The notes beneath the pieces were generated by a model. It was not told where the DNA came from. It saw only the letters and a list, made by a program, of their open reading frames with translations, and ran no database searches. 39,397 nt of DNA from Akkermansiaceae bacterium (lineage in GTDB: Bacteria; Verrucomicrobiota; Verrucomicrobiia; Verrucomicrobiales; Akkermansiaceae), in assembly GCA_903826205.1 (NCBI GenBank), contig CAIKDP010000099.1, positions 1 to 39,397 of the forward strand. The letters are read 5' to 3'. The translations under genes and the position numbers were made by a program. Shown here one piece after another: positions 24,080-31,709 of this stretch (positions within the stretch are counted from its first letter, which is position 1; the number at the start of each line of letters is the position of its first letter).

Positions 24080-25498
24080 TTAGGGAGCGAAGATGATTTT
24101 CTCGTTTTTCGGCGCGCCGCGTCCGAAGCTGTCGCCCACGTCCTTGGTGGAGATATAGATAAAGAGGCTGAAGATCATCAGCGCGAAGGCGGTCTGCACC
24201 ACTTCCAGCACCCGCGCCTTGACCGGGCGGCGGGCGATTATTTCCAAAAAGGCGAGGGTGATATGGCCGCCATCGAGGACGGGGAATGGCAGCATGTTGA
24301 GCACCGCGAGGTTGACGTTGAACAACACCATGAAGGCTAACAGGCGCTGCCAGGCATGCTCGGATTGCAGGATTGCGTACTGGTGTTTGGCAATGCCGAT
24401 CGGGCCGCTCAAGTGGTCGATGCCGATACTGGAATCCCGCGACGCCACCCGGGTGATGGTCGTCCACATCATCGCGAGGCTGTCCACCACCTGTTGCATG
24501 GGTTTGGGATAGACAATGGTTTCATCGATGTACTCCACATCGTCGAAACCCACGCCGATCATCGGGCCCTTGCCCGCCGGTGAGGTGGGCACGGCCGGGG
24601 TCACCTTGATTTTGAGGTTGGTGCCGGCGCGCTCGATTTCAAATTCGACGGGAGTGAGGGCGGCCTGCTTGATGTGGTCCAGCGCTTGGCTGGCACTGGC
24701 ACATTTCACGCCGTCCACGGCGATGAGGCGGTCGGCCGGTTTGAGTCCGGCGCGGCTGGCGGGGCTGTCTTTGAGTACGTTGAGGATGGCGATGGATTCG
24801 CCTTGGGGGAGGATGCCGACCCGGCGCAAGCCGCTGCGTTGGAACCAGTGGTTTTTGGCGGGGATTTCAAAGGTGGAGACGAGTTTGAGCGGGGCGGGGG
24901 CACCGGGCCGTTCGACCGTGAACTCGATCTGCCGGCCTTCGCTCAGGATGATGCTTTCGAAAATGCTATCGAGGGTGCCGGCGTAGCCGTGTACGGGTTT
25001 GCCGTTGACCTCGGTGATTTTGTCGCCGGCGAGGAGGCCGGCCTTTTGCGCCGGGCTGTCCGGCATCACCGTGCCGATCACTTGGGTGGGCACGAAATCG
25101 TGCGGTTTGCCCACCTGCCACACCACCGCGGCCGCCAACAGCGCCAAGAGCAGTGAAAACAAGGGTCCGGCAAAGGCCACAATGATTTTGTCCAACGGCG
25201 TGATCGGCGGCAGCGGCTTGGTGTGTGGGTTGCCGCCCTCAATCGCCTCCATCGGCGCCATCTGCGGCAACGCGACAAATCCGCCTGCCGGGATCCAGCC
25301 TAACCCGTATTGCACACCCTTGATCGTCTTGCTCCAGATCGGCTTGCCGAACCAGATTTGGAACCGGTCGATCTGCAGGCCGCGCCATCTGCCGGCCAGG
25401 AAATGCCCCAGTTCGTGGGTGAAAATGATGACGTTGAAAATCATCACGACGACGAAAATCATCAGCGCGGCGTGTAAAATCGTGAAAAGCGTGGGCAT
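24080..25498 (-). CDS. rseP: RseP-like site-2 zinc protease
   Basis: A 472-residue intramembrane metalloprotease that cleaves anti-sigma factors or signal-peptide remnants at the inner membrane. HELGH (residues 28-32) is in the first helix, and the third zinc ligand is in NMLPFPVLDGGH near the C-terminus. Two PDZ domains lie between, at roughly 125-220 and 225-310. Four membrane helices are visible. The ATG at 25498 is preferred over a TTG at 25504. It is divergent from lpxA, as envelope genes often cluster. The C-terminus (KNEKIIFAP) has no known role. Confidence 0.9.
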   Translation of the reverse strand: MPTLFTILHAALMIFVVVMIFNVIIFTHELGHFLAGRWRGLQIDRFQIWFGKPIWSKTIKGVQYGLGWIPAGGFVALPQMAPMEAIEGGNPHTKPLPPITPLDKIIVAFAGPLFSLLLALLAAAVVWQVGKPHDFVPTQVIGTVMPDSPAQKAGLLAGDKITEVNGKPVHGYAGTLDSIFESIILSEGRQIEFTVERPGAPAPLKLVSTFEIPAKNHWFQRSGLRRVGILPQGESIAILNVLKDSPASRAGLKPADRLIAVDGVKCASASQALDHIKQAALTPVEFEIERAGTNLKIKVTPAVPTSPAGKGPMIGVGFDDVEYIDETIVYPKPMQQVVDSLAMMWTTITRVASRDSSIGIDHLSGPIGIAKHQYAILQSEHAWQRLLAFMVLFNVNLAVLNMLPFPVLDGGHITLAFLEIIARRPVKARVLEVVQTAFALMIFSLFIYISTKDVGDSFGRGAPKNEKIIFAP

Positions 25499-25519
25499 GA
25501 ACAACTGGGGGTGGCTGGC

Positions 25520-25561
25520 AACTTAGCGTCACCGGTCATTCCGGCAAGTGCTTATACTTGC
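25520..25561 (-). promoter_or_regulatory. possible rseP promoter with inverted repeat
   Basis: Minus strand TTGCCG (25547-25542), 16 bases, TAAGTT (25525-25520), 21 bases before the ATG. GCAAGT (25544-25549) and ACTTGC (25556-25561) form an inverted repeat over the -35, in the 116-base gap between rseP and lpxA. Confidence 0.35.
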
Positions 25562-25614
25562 AAGCCGGCTAAAAAATCCTCGTCAGGGCCGCTCATTTCC
25601 GGCCTGATTGGGGC

Positions 25615-26388
25615 GTGATCCATCCCACCGCCATTGTCTCCCCCCTCGCCAAGCTCGGTCGCGACGTCCGGATCGGGCCCTATTGCCTCGTTGGCCCGCA
25701 TGTGGAACTGGGCGACGATTGTGTGTTGCACTCGCATGTGGTCATCGAGGGCCCCTCCAAGATTGGCAGCGCCAACGAGTTTCATCCGTATGCGCTCATT
25801 GGTGGCAAGACCCAGGACCTCAAATACCTTGGCGAGCCGACTTGTTTGGAAATGGGTGACCACAACGTGTTCCGCGAAAACTGCACTGTCCATCGCGGCA
25901 CCACCGCGGAGATTCCCACGCGCATCGGGTCTCACAATTATTTTCTGGTTGCGGCCCACGTTGCCCACGACTGTCAGCTCGGGGACCACATCATCATGTC
26001 CAACAATGCCACGCTGGGTGGCCACGTCACCGTCGAGGATTATGCCATTTTATCGGGCTTGTGTGCGGTGCATCAATTCGGCCGCATCGGGCGGCACGCG
26101 ATCATTGGCGGTTGCTCCAAGATCCAGCAGGACGTGCCGCCGTACATGATCATTGATGGCAACCCGGCCGCCACCCGCGGCCTCAACCTCGTCGGCCTGC
26201 AACGCCGCGGCTTCCCCGAAGACGCCATCCGCGCCCTCAAATCCGCCTACAAAAAACTCTTCCTCAAAAAAGACGCCAATCTCGCCCTGGCCCTCAGTTC
26301 GCTTAAAGCCACGCACGCCGCCTCCGATCCGCACGTGGCCCACCTCATCCATTTCATCGAAGCTTCCCAGCGCGGGGTGACGCGCTAG
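25615..26388 (+). CDS. lpxA: UDP-N-acetylglucosamine O-acyltransferase
   Basis: A 257-residue first enzyme of lipid A synthesis, moving a hydroxyacyl chain from ACP to UDP-GlcNAc in the cytoplasm. The N-terminal two thirds is a left-handed beta-helix of hexapeptide repeats (MIHPTAIVSP, IGPYCLVGPHV and so on). The catalytic His is H118 in AAHVAHDCQLGD. The helical C-terminal domain begins near GLNLVGLQRRGF. The gene starts at a GTG, which gives the exact family N-terminus. The other lpx genes are not adjacent. An inverted repeat starts immediately after the stop. Confidence 0.95.
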   Translation: MIHPTAIVSPLAKLGRDVRIGPYCLVGPHVELGDDCVLHSHVVIEGPSKIGSANEFHPYALIGGKTQDLKYLGEPTCLEMGDHNVFRENCTVHRGTTAEIPTRIGSHNYFLVAAHVAHDCQLGDHIIMSNNATLGGHVTVEDYAILSGLCAVHQFGRIGRHAIIGGCSKIQQDVPPYMIIDGNPAATRGLNLVGLQRRGFPEDAIRALKSAYKKLFLKKDANLALALSSLKATHAASDPHVAHLIHFIEASQRGVTR

Positions 26389-26475
26389 AGACGCAAGACG
26401 GCAAGACCGAAGAGAAGAGCCCGCGAGTGGGTCATTTTGAGTTCATCTTATCTTGCGTCTTGCAGTCTTGCGTCT
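26389..26475. repeat. long-armed inverted repeat between lpxA and leuA
   Basis: The arms 26389-26407 and 26457-26475 pair at 18 of 19 positions around a 49-base loop; the left arm starts on the base after the lpxA stop. The arms are built from repeated TCTTGCG-like units. It may end lpxA transcription or be a mobile snapback repeat. A separate 13-base palindrome, GGCGCTTAGCGCC (26519-26531), lies just before the leuA ATG. Confidence 0.65.
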
Positions 26476-26537
26476 ATGCTCTTCCCTCCCGATAACCTTT
26501 AACTGATAACCAACACCCGGCGCTTAGCGCCACCCTC

Positions 26538-28217
26538 ATGCACCCGTCCTCACTTGCCAAATACCGACCGTTTCCGCCGGTGGCCCTGCCCGACCGCACC
26601 TGGCCAGACCAAACCCTGACCCGGGCACCCGAATGGTGCTCGGTTGATTTGCGTGATGGCAACCAGGCGCTGCCCCAGCCGATGTCAGTGGAGGAAAAAC
26701 TCGAGTTTTTTGATTTGCTGGTGCGGGTGGGCTTCAAGCAGATTGAGGTGGGGTTTCCATCGGCGGCGGAGACCGAATTCAATTTCCTGCGTCGTTTGAT
26801 CGATGAAAAGCGCATCCCGGAGGACGTCACCGTGCAAGTGTTGGTGCAAACCCGCGAGCATCTCATCCGCCGCAGCTTCGAGGCGATCGCCGGCGCCAAG
26901 CGCGCCATCGTGCATATTTACAACTCGACCTCGCCGCTGCAGCGCCGGGTGACCTTTGGCAATGCCTCCCGCGAGGACATCAAGCGCATCGCCATCGAGG
27001 GTGCGCAATTGGTCAAGGCACTGGTCCCCAGCGTGCCTGATACCGAAGTGGTCCTGCAATATTCGCCCGAGTCGTTTTCGGATACCGAGCTGGATTTCGC
27101 CCTCGAGTGTTGCAATGGCGTCATTGATGTCTGGCAGCCCACCCCGGCTAACAAAATCATCATCAACCTGCCCGACACCGTCCAGTGGACCACCCCCAAC
27201 ATCCACGCCGACATGATCGAATGGATGGGCCGCCATCTCATCCGCCGCGACTGCGTCATCGTCTCACTCCACACCCACAACGACCGCGGCACCGGCGTCG
27301 CCGCCACCGAACTCGGCCTGATGGCCGGCGCCGATCGCGTCGAAGGCACCCTCTTCGGCAATGGCGAACGCACCGGCAACCTCGACATCGTCACCGTCGC
27401 CCTCAACCTCAACAGCCATGGCATACCGACCGGATTGGATTTTTCCGACCTGCACTCGATACGCACGGTGTATGAGCGGGTGACTCGGTTGAGTGTGCCG
27501 GAGCGTCAGCCGTATGCGGGTGAATTGGTGTTCACGGCCTTTTCCGGGTCGCATCAAGACGCGATCAAGAAGGGCTTGGACCTGCGGGCGGCGGCGCTCA
27601 AGGACGGACCGGTGGCGTGGGCGGTGCCGTATTTAACGATAGATCCGCAGGACATCGGGCGCTCGTATGAGGCGATCATCCGCATCAATTCGCAATCCGG
27701 CAAGGGAGGGGTTGCCTACGTGTTGGACCGCGAACACGGCTTTGAACTGCCCAAGACCATGCATCCGCAAGTAGGCAAACGCATATACAGCCTCGCCGAC
27801 GAACTTGGCCGGGAGCTCTGCGCCGATGAAATCCGCGATGCCTTTTTCCGCGAGTTTGTCAATCTCACCAGTCCCTTGGATGTGGTGGATTACGAACTGG
27901 TTCATCACACCACCGAACGCGGCCGGGTCTTGTGCAAGGCCAGCATTCTGCTGCGCGGCGAGCGACACAACTGCGAGGGTTTCGGCAACGGGCCGATCAA
28001 CGCCTTTGTCCAAGCCTTGGAAGCCATCGGCCGCAAGGATTTCAAGGTCACCGACTACCGCTCGCATGCCGTGCGTGGCGGCTCGGATGCCAGCGCTGCC
28101 GCCTATGTCCAAGTCCAACACGACGATGGCCGGCTGCTGTGGGGCGCGGGCGTCGATCCGTCGATCGAGATGGCCGGCCTCAAGGCCTTGGTCAGTGCCT
28201 GGAATTTGTTGCGCTGA
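26538..28217 (+). CDS. leuA: 2-isopropylmalate synthase, long (type 2) form
   Basis: A 559-residue enzyme for the first step of leucine synthesis (2-oxoisovalerate + acetyl-CoA). The N-terminal barrel shows SVDLRDGNQAL (metal Asp and catalytic Arg), EVGFPSA, HTHNDRGTGVA (metal His pair) and GTLFGNGERTGN. The C-terminal regulatory domain for leucine feedback ends with YVQVQ and WNLL. Length and motifs fit the actinobacterial/fungal-like LeuA type 2 rather than the ~515-residue E. coli form. No Shine-Dalgarno sequence is seen. No other leu genes are present. Confidence 0.93.
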   Translation: MHPSSLAKYRPFPPVALPDRTWPDQTLTRAPEWCSVDLRDGNQALPQPMSVEEKLEFFDLLVRVGFKQIEVGFPSAAETEFNFLRRLIDEKRIPEDVTVQVLVQTREHLIRRSFEAIAGAKRAIVHIYNSTSPLQRRVTFGNASREDIKRIAIEGAQLVKALVPSVPDTEVVLQYSPESFSDTELDFALECCNGVIDVWQPTPANKIIINLPDTVQWTTPNIHADMIEWMGRHLIRRDCVIVSLHTHNDRGTGVAATELGLMAGADRVEGTLFGNGERTGNLDIVTVALNLNSHGIPTGLDFSDLHSIRTVYERVTRLSVPERQPYAGELVFTAFSGSHQDAIKKGLDLRAAALKDGPVAWAVPYLTIDPQDIGRSYEAIIRINSQSGKGGVAYVLDREHGFELPKTMHPQVGKRIYSLADELGRELCADEIRDAFFREFVNLTSPLDVVDYELVHHTTERGRVLCKASILLRGERHNCEGFGNGPINAFVQALEAIGRKDFKVTDYRSHAVRGGSDASAAAYVQVQHDDGRLLWGAGVDPSIEMAGLKALVSAWNLLR

Positions 28218-28270
28218 GGAGGGGTGGCGATGTCGCGTCGCCGGCCCGGACTGCCTGAAGTTGGAGGCGT

Positions 28271-28286
28271 GCCGGAGGCATCCGGC
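28271..28286. terminator. hairpin between convergent genes
   Basis: GCCGGA (28271-28276) and TCCGGC (28281-28286) pair around four bases, between the ends of leuA and the DUF2062 gene. No T-run follows, so its role as a terminator is tentative. Confidence 0.3.
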
Positions 28287-28299
28287 CGCCGGGTTTGGA

Positions 28300-28887
28300 T
28301 TATTGCGTCCGTGGAGTTTCGGGCGGCGGCACGGGAGTGGCGCGGGTGGGGCGTACGCGGTCGTGCCGCTTGCGCACCGGCAGGTGTTGCGGCATGAGCA
28401 CGGAGAACACATGCACGATGGGGTAGGCGCACAGTGCCAGCAGCACGCCCGAGGTGAGCATGCCAAGGATGAAACTCGCCGCATTGAGGGTGCCCACGCC
28501 CGGTGCATGAAAGTGGACGTTGGTTAGAAAGTCCGGCATCGGCACCCCCAGCGAGTCGCGCAGCCATTGGCCAAGCCGGAACTGGCCGAAGAGAATGGCC
28601 GGCGTGGTGAACGGATTGGAGAACCAGGTGGCCGCCACCGCAAAGGGCACGTTGGCCCGCAGCCGCATCGCCAAAACCGCCGCGGGCAACGATTGGAAGG
28701 GCATCGACATCACCGAGAAAAACAGGCCGACAGCCAGCCCGGTGGCCACCGAGTCGCGGCAGGGGATCCACAGCCGGCGGTCAAACATGGGACGGGAAAT
28801 CCGCCGCCACCACCGCCGGTGGCGCAACCGCGGATGGCGCAGGGTCTTGATCGTCTGGCGCACCAGATTGAGATAGCGTTTCTTCAT
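28300..28887 (-). CDS. DUF2062 membrane protein
   Basis: 195 residues from the ATG at 28887. A basic N-terminus (KKRYLNLVRQ) leads into the DUF2062 core: helices with ATGLAVGLFFSVM, ANVPFAVAATWFSNPFTTPAI and a last pair near FILGMLTSGVLLAL. The NPFTTP motif is the family mark. The biochemical role is unknown; relatives sit next to lipid or glycan transferases in some genomes. The Pro/Arg-rich C-terminal tail is probably disordered. A longer frame to 29022 adds 45 residues unlike the family. Confidence 0.8.
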   Translation of the reverse strand: MKKRYLNLVRQTIKTLRHPRLRHRRWWRRISRPMFDRRLWIPCRDSVATGLAVGLFFSVMSMPFQSLPAAVLAMRLRANVPFAVAATWFSNPFTTPAILFGQFRLGQWLRDSLGVPMPDFLTNVHFHAPGVGTLNAASFILGMLTSGVLLALCAYPIVHVFSVLMPQHLPVRKRHDRVRPTRATPVPPPETPRTQ

Positions 28888-29197
28888 GTGGGGAGTGCAA
28901 TCTCCGCCCACAGGATTCACCGCCGCGCCGCCACGCGCAACCGCAAATGCTCCCAAACCATCTAACACCCGCCACCCCCGTCGCGTGCAGCTAACCCGCG
29001 CGCAAGCCCATTTTCGATCCATGGAGACCTCTGTGAGGTCCCTGATGCCGGATACAAATTATGATAAATCAAACAAAATTAGATTTGTCAGCGTGTCGGG
29101 AAGGGGGTTTATTGCGTGATCATGAGCATGGGAAGAGGGGCCCGTCTCGTGTCAATCCACCTGCAGCCAGTCGTAACCCAACCCCAAACCTGTCGTT
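28888..29197. other. gene-free leader of the beta-solenoid protein gene
   Basis: 310 bases between the divergent DUF2062 and beta-solenoid genes. A markedly AT-rich patch at about 29052-29090 (with TATGAT and an AAAATTAGATTT stretch) is the likely promoter area, but no clear -35/-10 pair can be fixed. No RNA gene or repeat is seen. Confidence 0.35.
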
Positions 29198-31480
29198 ATG
29201 AACCCAACCCTTGTTTTCTGGCGCCGCGGCACCGCTTGCGCTGCTATCCTGCTCGCAGTCTTGCCAACTGCCGCGCCGGCGGCGACTATTGATAAAAACA
29301 CCAGTTTCACCGGGTCCGCCACAGAACTCGTTGGCAGTGGCGGTAATTACGGCCCTAACAAAACTCTGCGATTCGGGCCGTCAGCCACAAATCAAACCTT
29401 CACCATCAACAGCGGCACGCTGACAGATGGCACGGTTGATACCGGAATCAAGACAATGGACATCCTGGGCACCGGCAACACGGTCACGTTCACTGGCAGT
29501 TCAACTCATGTGATTATCAATAACGCAAGGAACTGGCAAAACGGCGGCACCGGCAACGGCTCATTTCACTTGCAAGGAACCAGCAACACCATGAACGTCA
29601 ACGCTGGCGCCACGTTTTTCGCAAACGGCTGGAGTGGAATTGATGGCTCGGCCAACACGCTTACAGTTGACGGTGACGGTTCAAAAGCCACCTTTAGTGC
29701 AGAAGGAAATGATGGATTTGGAAACAGCTCTGGCTCTGACCAATACACCACGAACAGGATTAACATTACCAACGGAGGAGCTGTCTATGTGAATAGCAAC
29801 GGCATCCATAATCTGGTTGCAGATGTGGGAGCCGGAAACTACGCGGTCAACGTGGATGGTTCTGGAGGTCGATCCGTTTTTGCGATTGCCGGAATCGCGG
29901 ATATGGGCCCGAGTGGTGGCGGAATCGCACACATACACAATAACGGTGCATTGGAGACGAACGCAGACGGCGGAAGCAATTCAAACCAATTTATCTTAAA
30001 CGGCGCCAACCAAGCCCAGAAAATCTTCATTGACGGCGGGGTGTTGTCGTACAGGAACGCTTCCGCAGCGCAACTCTCAGAGAGTTCCACAGGAAACGCC
30101 TCCAACTTCACCTGGGCTGGCAACAACGCCTTCCGCCTGAACAATTCCGCCTCGACCGACACAGGCAGCTACACCCTCTCCAGCAATTTGACCTCGAAGA
30201 ATTACACCCGTCTGGAAATGATCAACGGGACGACCTCGGTGGCGCGAGCCATCACGGTGGACGGCGATTGGGACGGCGCGATCCTGTTGGACGGCACCAC
30301 CGCCACGATCGCCAACGGCGTGACATTGTTAGGAGCGGCAACCCTAACGGCGACGGGCGCGGCTTCAACGCTCACGGGGGTTGTCGGCGGCAGCGGTACG
30401 CTGGTCAAGGCCGGGGACGGCAAGCTGACACTCCACGACGCGCCCACTTACACGGGCGACACCACCGTCAACGCGGGCACGCTCGCGCTGGCATTAGCCA
30501 ATACCCACAATGAGAGCTCCGTGGTCACCCTCGCCGCCGGGGCCAAGCTCGAGCTTGCGGAAGGCGTTAGCGACACCGTGGGCAGGTTGTACTTCGGCAC
30601 GGATCTGCAAGTTTCAGGCACCTGGGGTTCGAGCACTTCCGGGGCAACCCATACAGACGACACCTATTTTGCGGGCAAAGGCACCCTCACTGTGACGACC
30701 GGGGTGATCGTGCCGGTCATCGGCGTCGAACAGGCCGCGGGCTTGCCCTCATCCGTATTGACCCGTGGCAGCAGCAGCGTGCCCTTTGGGGACGTGGTCA
30801 AGGGCGCGGCCAAGACACTGACCTTCACCCTCAAGGAAACCGGGGGCTTGGTGGACCTGACCGGAATTGCGGTGAGCGCGATCGGCAGCAGCGACTATAC
30901 GGTCTCCGTAGTCCCTTCCACGCTGACCAAGGGCACCAGCACCACCTTTGAGGTGACCCTGACGCCCGCGGTCGTGGGCACCGTGGCGGCGACCACCCTG
31001 CACATCGTGAGCACCGGTATCAGCGCCTTCGATGTCGCTCTCACCGGCGCGGGAATTGACGGTTACGCCGGCTGGGCCCAGGTCAGCGGCCTCACCGGCA
31101 GCGCGGGCTCCAGCACGGATCCGGCTTTTGACGCCGACCCTAACAAGGATGGTGTCAAGAACGGGCTGGCCTGGATTCTGGGCGGCGAGCCGCTTGCCAA
31201 CGCGCTGGCACGGCTGCCTCATGCCACCACGACCAGCAGCGGTTTGACCCTGACGTTCAAGCGACGCGCCGCGATCGGGACGGCCCACCTCTATCTTGAG
31301 CATGGCGATCTCGCCGGCAGTTCGGTGCAAGTTCTGGTCCCTGCCGCCAATGGCACGGATGGCGGCGTCACCTTCACCATCACCGCCTCCAGTGAAACCG
31401 GCTTTGACGATGTCATGGCCGTCATCGCCAGGAACGGCTACCTCAGGCGTTTCGCCCGCCTCATGGCCACGGAAAATTGA
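29198..31480 (+). CDS. exported beta-solenoid protein with autotransporter-associated repeat
   Basis: A 760-residue secreted or surface protein. A signal peptide (about 1-28) is followed by Asn/Gly/Thr-rich beta-helix rungs (residues 30-350, recurring N-x-hydrophobic-GGA patterns). A clear PATR unit comes next, GSGTLVKAGDGKLTLHDA then YTGDTTVNAGTLAL. After that come an ASH/Ig-like domain (about 510-620) and a C-terminal module with DADPNKDGVKNGLAWILGG, a layout frequent in Verrucomicrobiota. No beta-barrel translocator domain is present, so despite the repeat name it is not a classical autotransporter. The 5' third is visibly poorer in GC than the rest. Function is unknown; adhesion or surface display is a guess. 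Confidence 0.75.
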   Translation: MNPTLVFWRRGTACAAILLAVLPTAAPAATIDKNTSFTGSATELVGSGGNYGPNKTLRFGPSATNQTFTINSGTLTDGTVDTGIKTMDILGTGNTVTFTGSSTHVIINNARNWQNGGTGNGSFHLQGTSNTMNVNAGATFFANGWSGIDGSANTLTVDGDGSKATFSAEGNDGFGNSSGSDQYTTNRINITNGGAVYVNSNGIHNLVADVGAGNYAVNVDGSGGRSVFAIAGIADMGPSGGGIAHIHNNGALETNADGGSNSNQFILNGANQAQKIFIDGGVLSYRNASAAQLSESSTGNASNFTWAGNNAFRLNNSASTDTGSYTLSSNLTSKNYTRLEMINGTTSVARAITVDGDWDGAILLDGTTATIANGVTLLGAATLTATGAASTLTGVVGGSGTLVKAGDGKLTLHDAPTYTGDTTVNAGTLALALANTHNESSVVTLAAGAKLELAEGVSDTVGRLYFGTDLQVSGTWGSSTSGATHTDDTYFAGKGTLTVTTGVIVPVIGVEQAAGLPSSVLTRGSSSVPFGDVVKGAAKTLTFTLKETGGLVDLTGIAVSAIGSSDYTVSVVPSTLTKGTSTTFEVTLTPAVVGTVAATTLHIVSTGISAFDVALTGAGIDGYAGWAQVSGLTGSAGSSTDPAFDADPNKDGVKNGLAWILGGEPLANALARLPHATTTSSGLTLTFKRRAAIGTAHLYLEHGDLAGSSVQVLVPAANGTDGGVTFTITASSETGFDDVMAVIARNGYLRRFARLMATEN

Positions 31481-31581
31481 GGCCGGCTTGCTTGTTAGAG
31501 AGGGGTGGAGGCACGCTGGAAGCGTTCCCCCCGCCGGTTCTCACCCCGGTATGTGCGAGGAATAATTTGTCGGCTCCGGCA

Positions 31582-31611
31582 TTGACAGTGGAGACCAAAA
31601 TGAGGCCTATG
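31582..31611 (+). promoter_or_regulatory. weak promoter candidate for the giant protein gene
   Basis: TTGACA (31582-31587), 18 bases, CCTATG (31606-31611), about 100 bases before the ATG at 31710. Only the -35 is good. The same gap holds a small hairpin (ACGCT at 31513-31517 with AGCGT at 31521-31525) behind the preceding gene. Confidence 0.25.
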
Positions 31612-31709
31612 GGTTTTGTTATAAACGGCGCACTGCCTCTAAGCAAGCGGCGCCATCCGTGTCGTTTTACCAGGAGTCACTCCCATCCTCCCTCCGGGGA
31701 CCCCCTATC

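Noticed and set aside
26476..26537. Leucine attenuator or T-box before leuA
   Set aside because: No Leu-codon leader peptide, T-box sequence or T-run terminator is visible; only a 13-base palindrome and a short repeated GATAACC.
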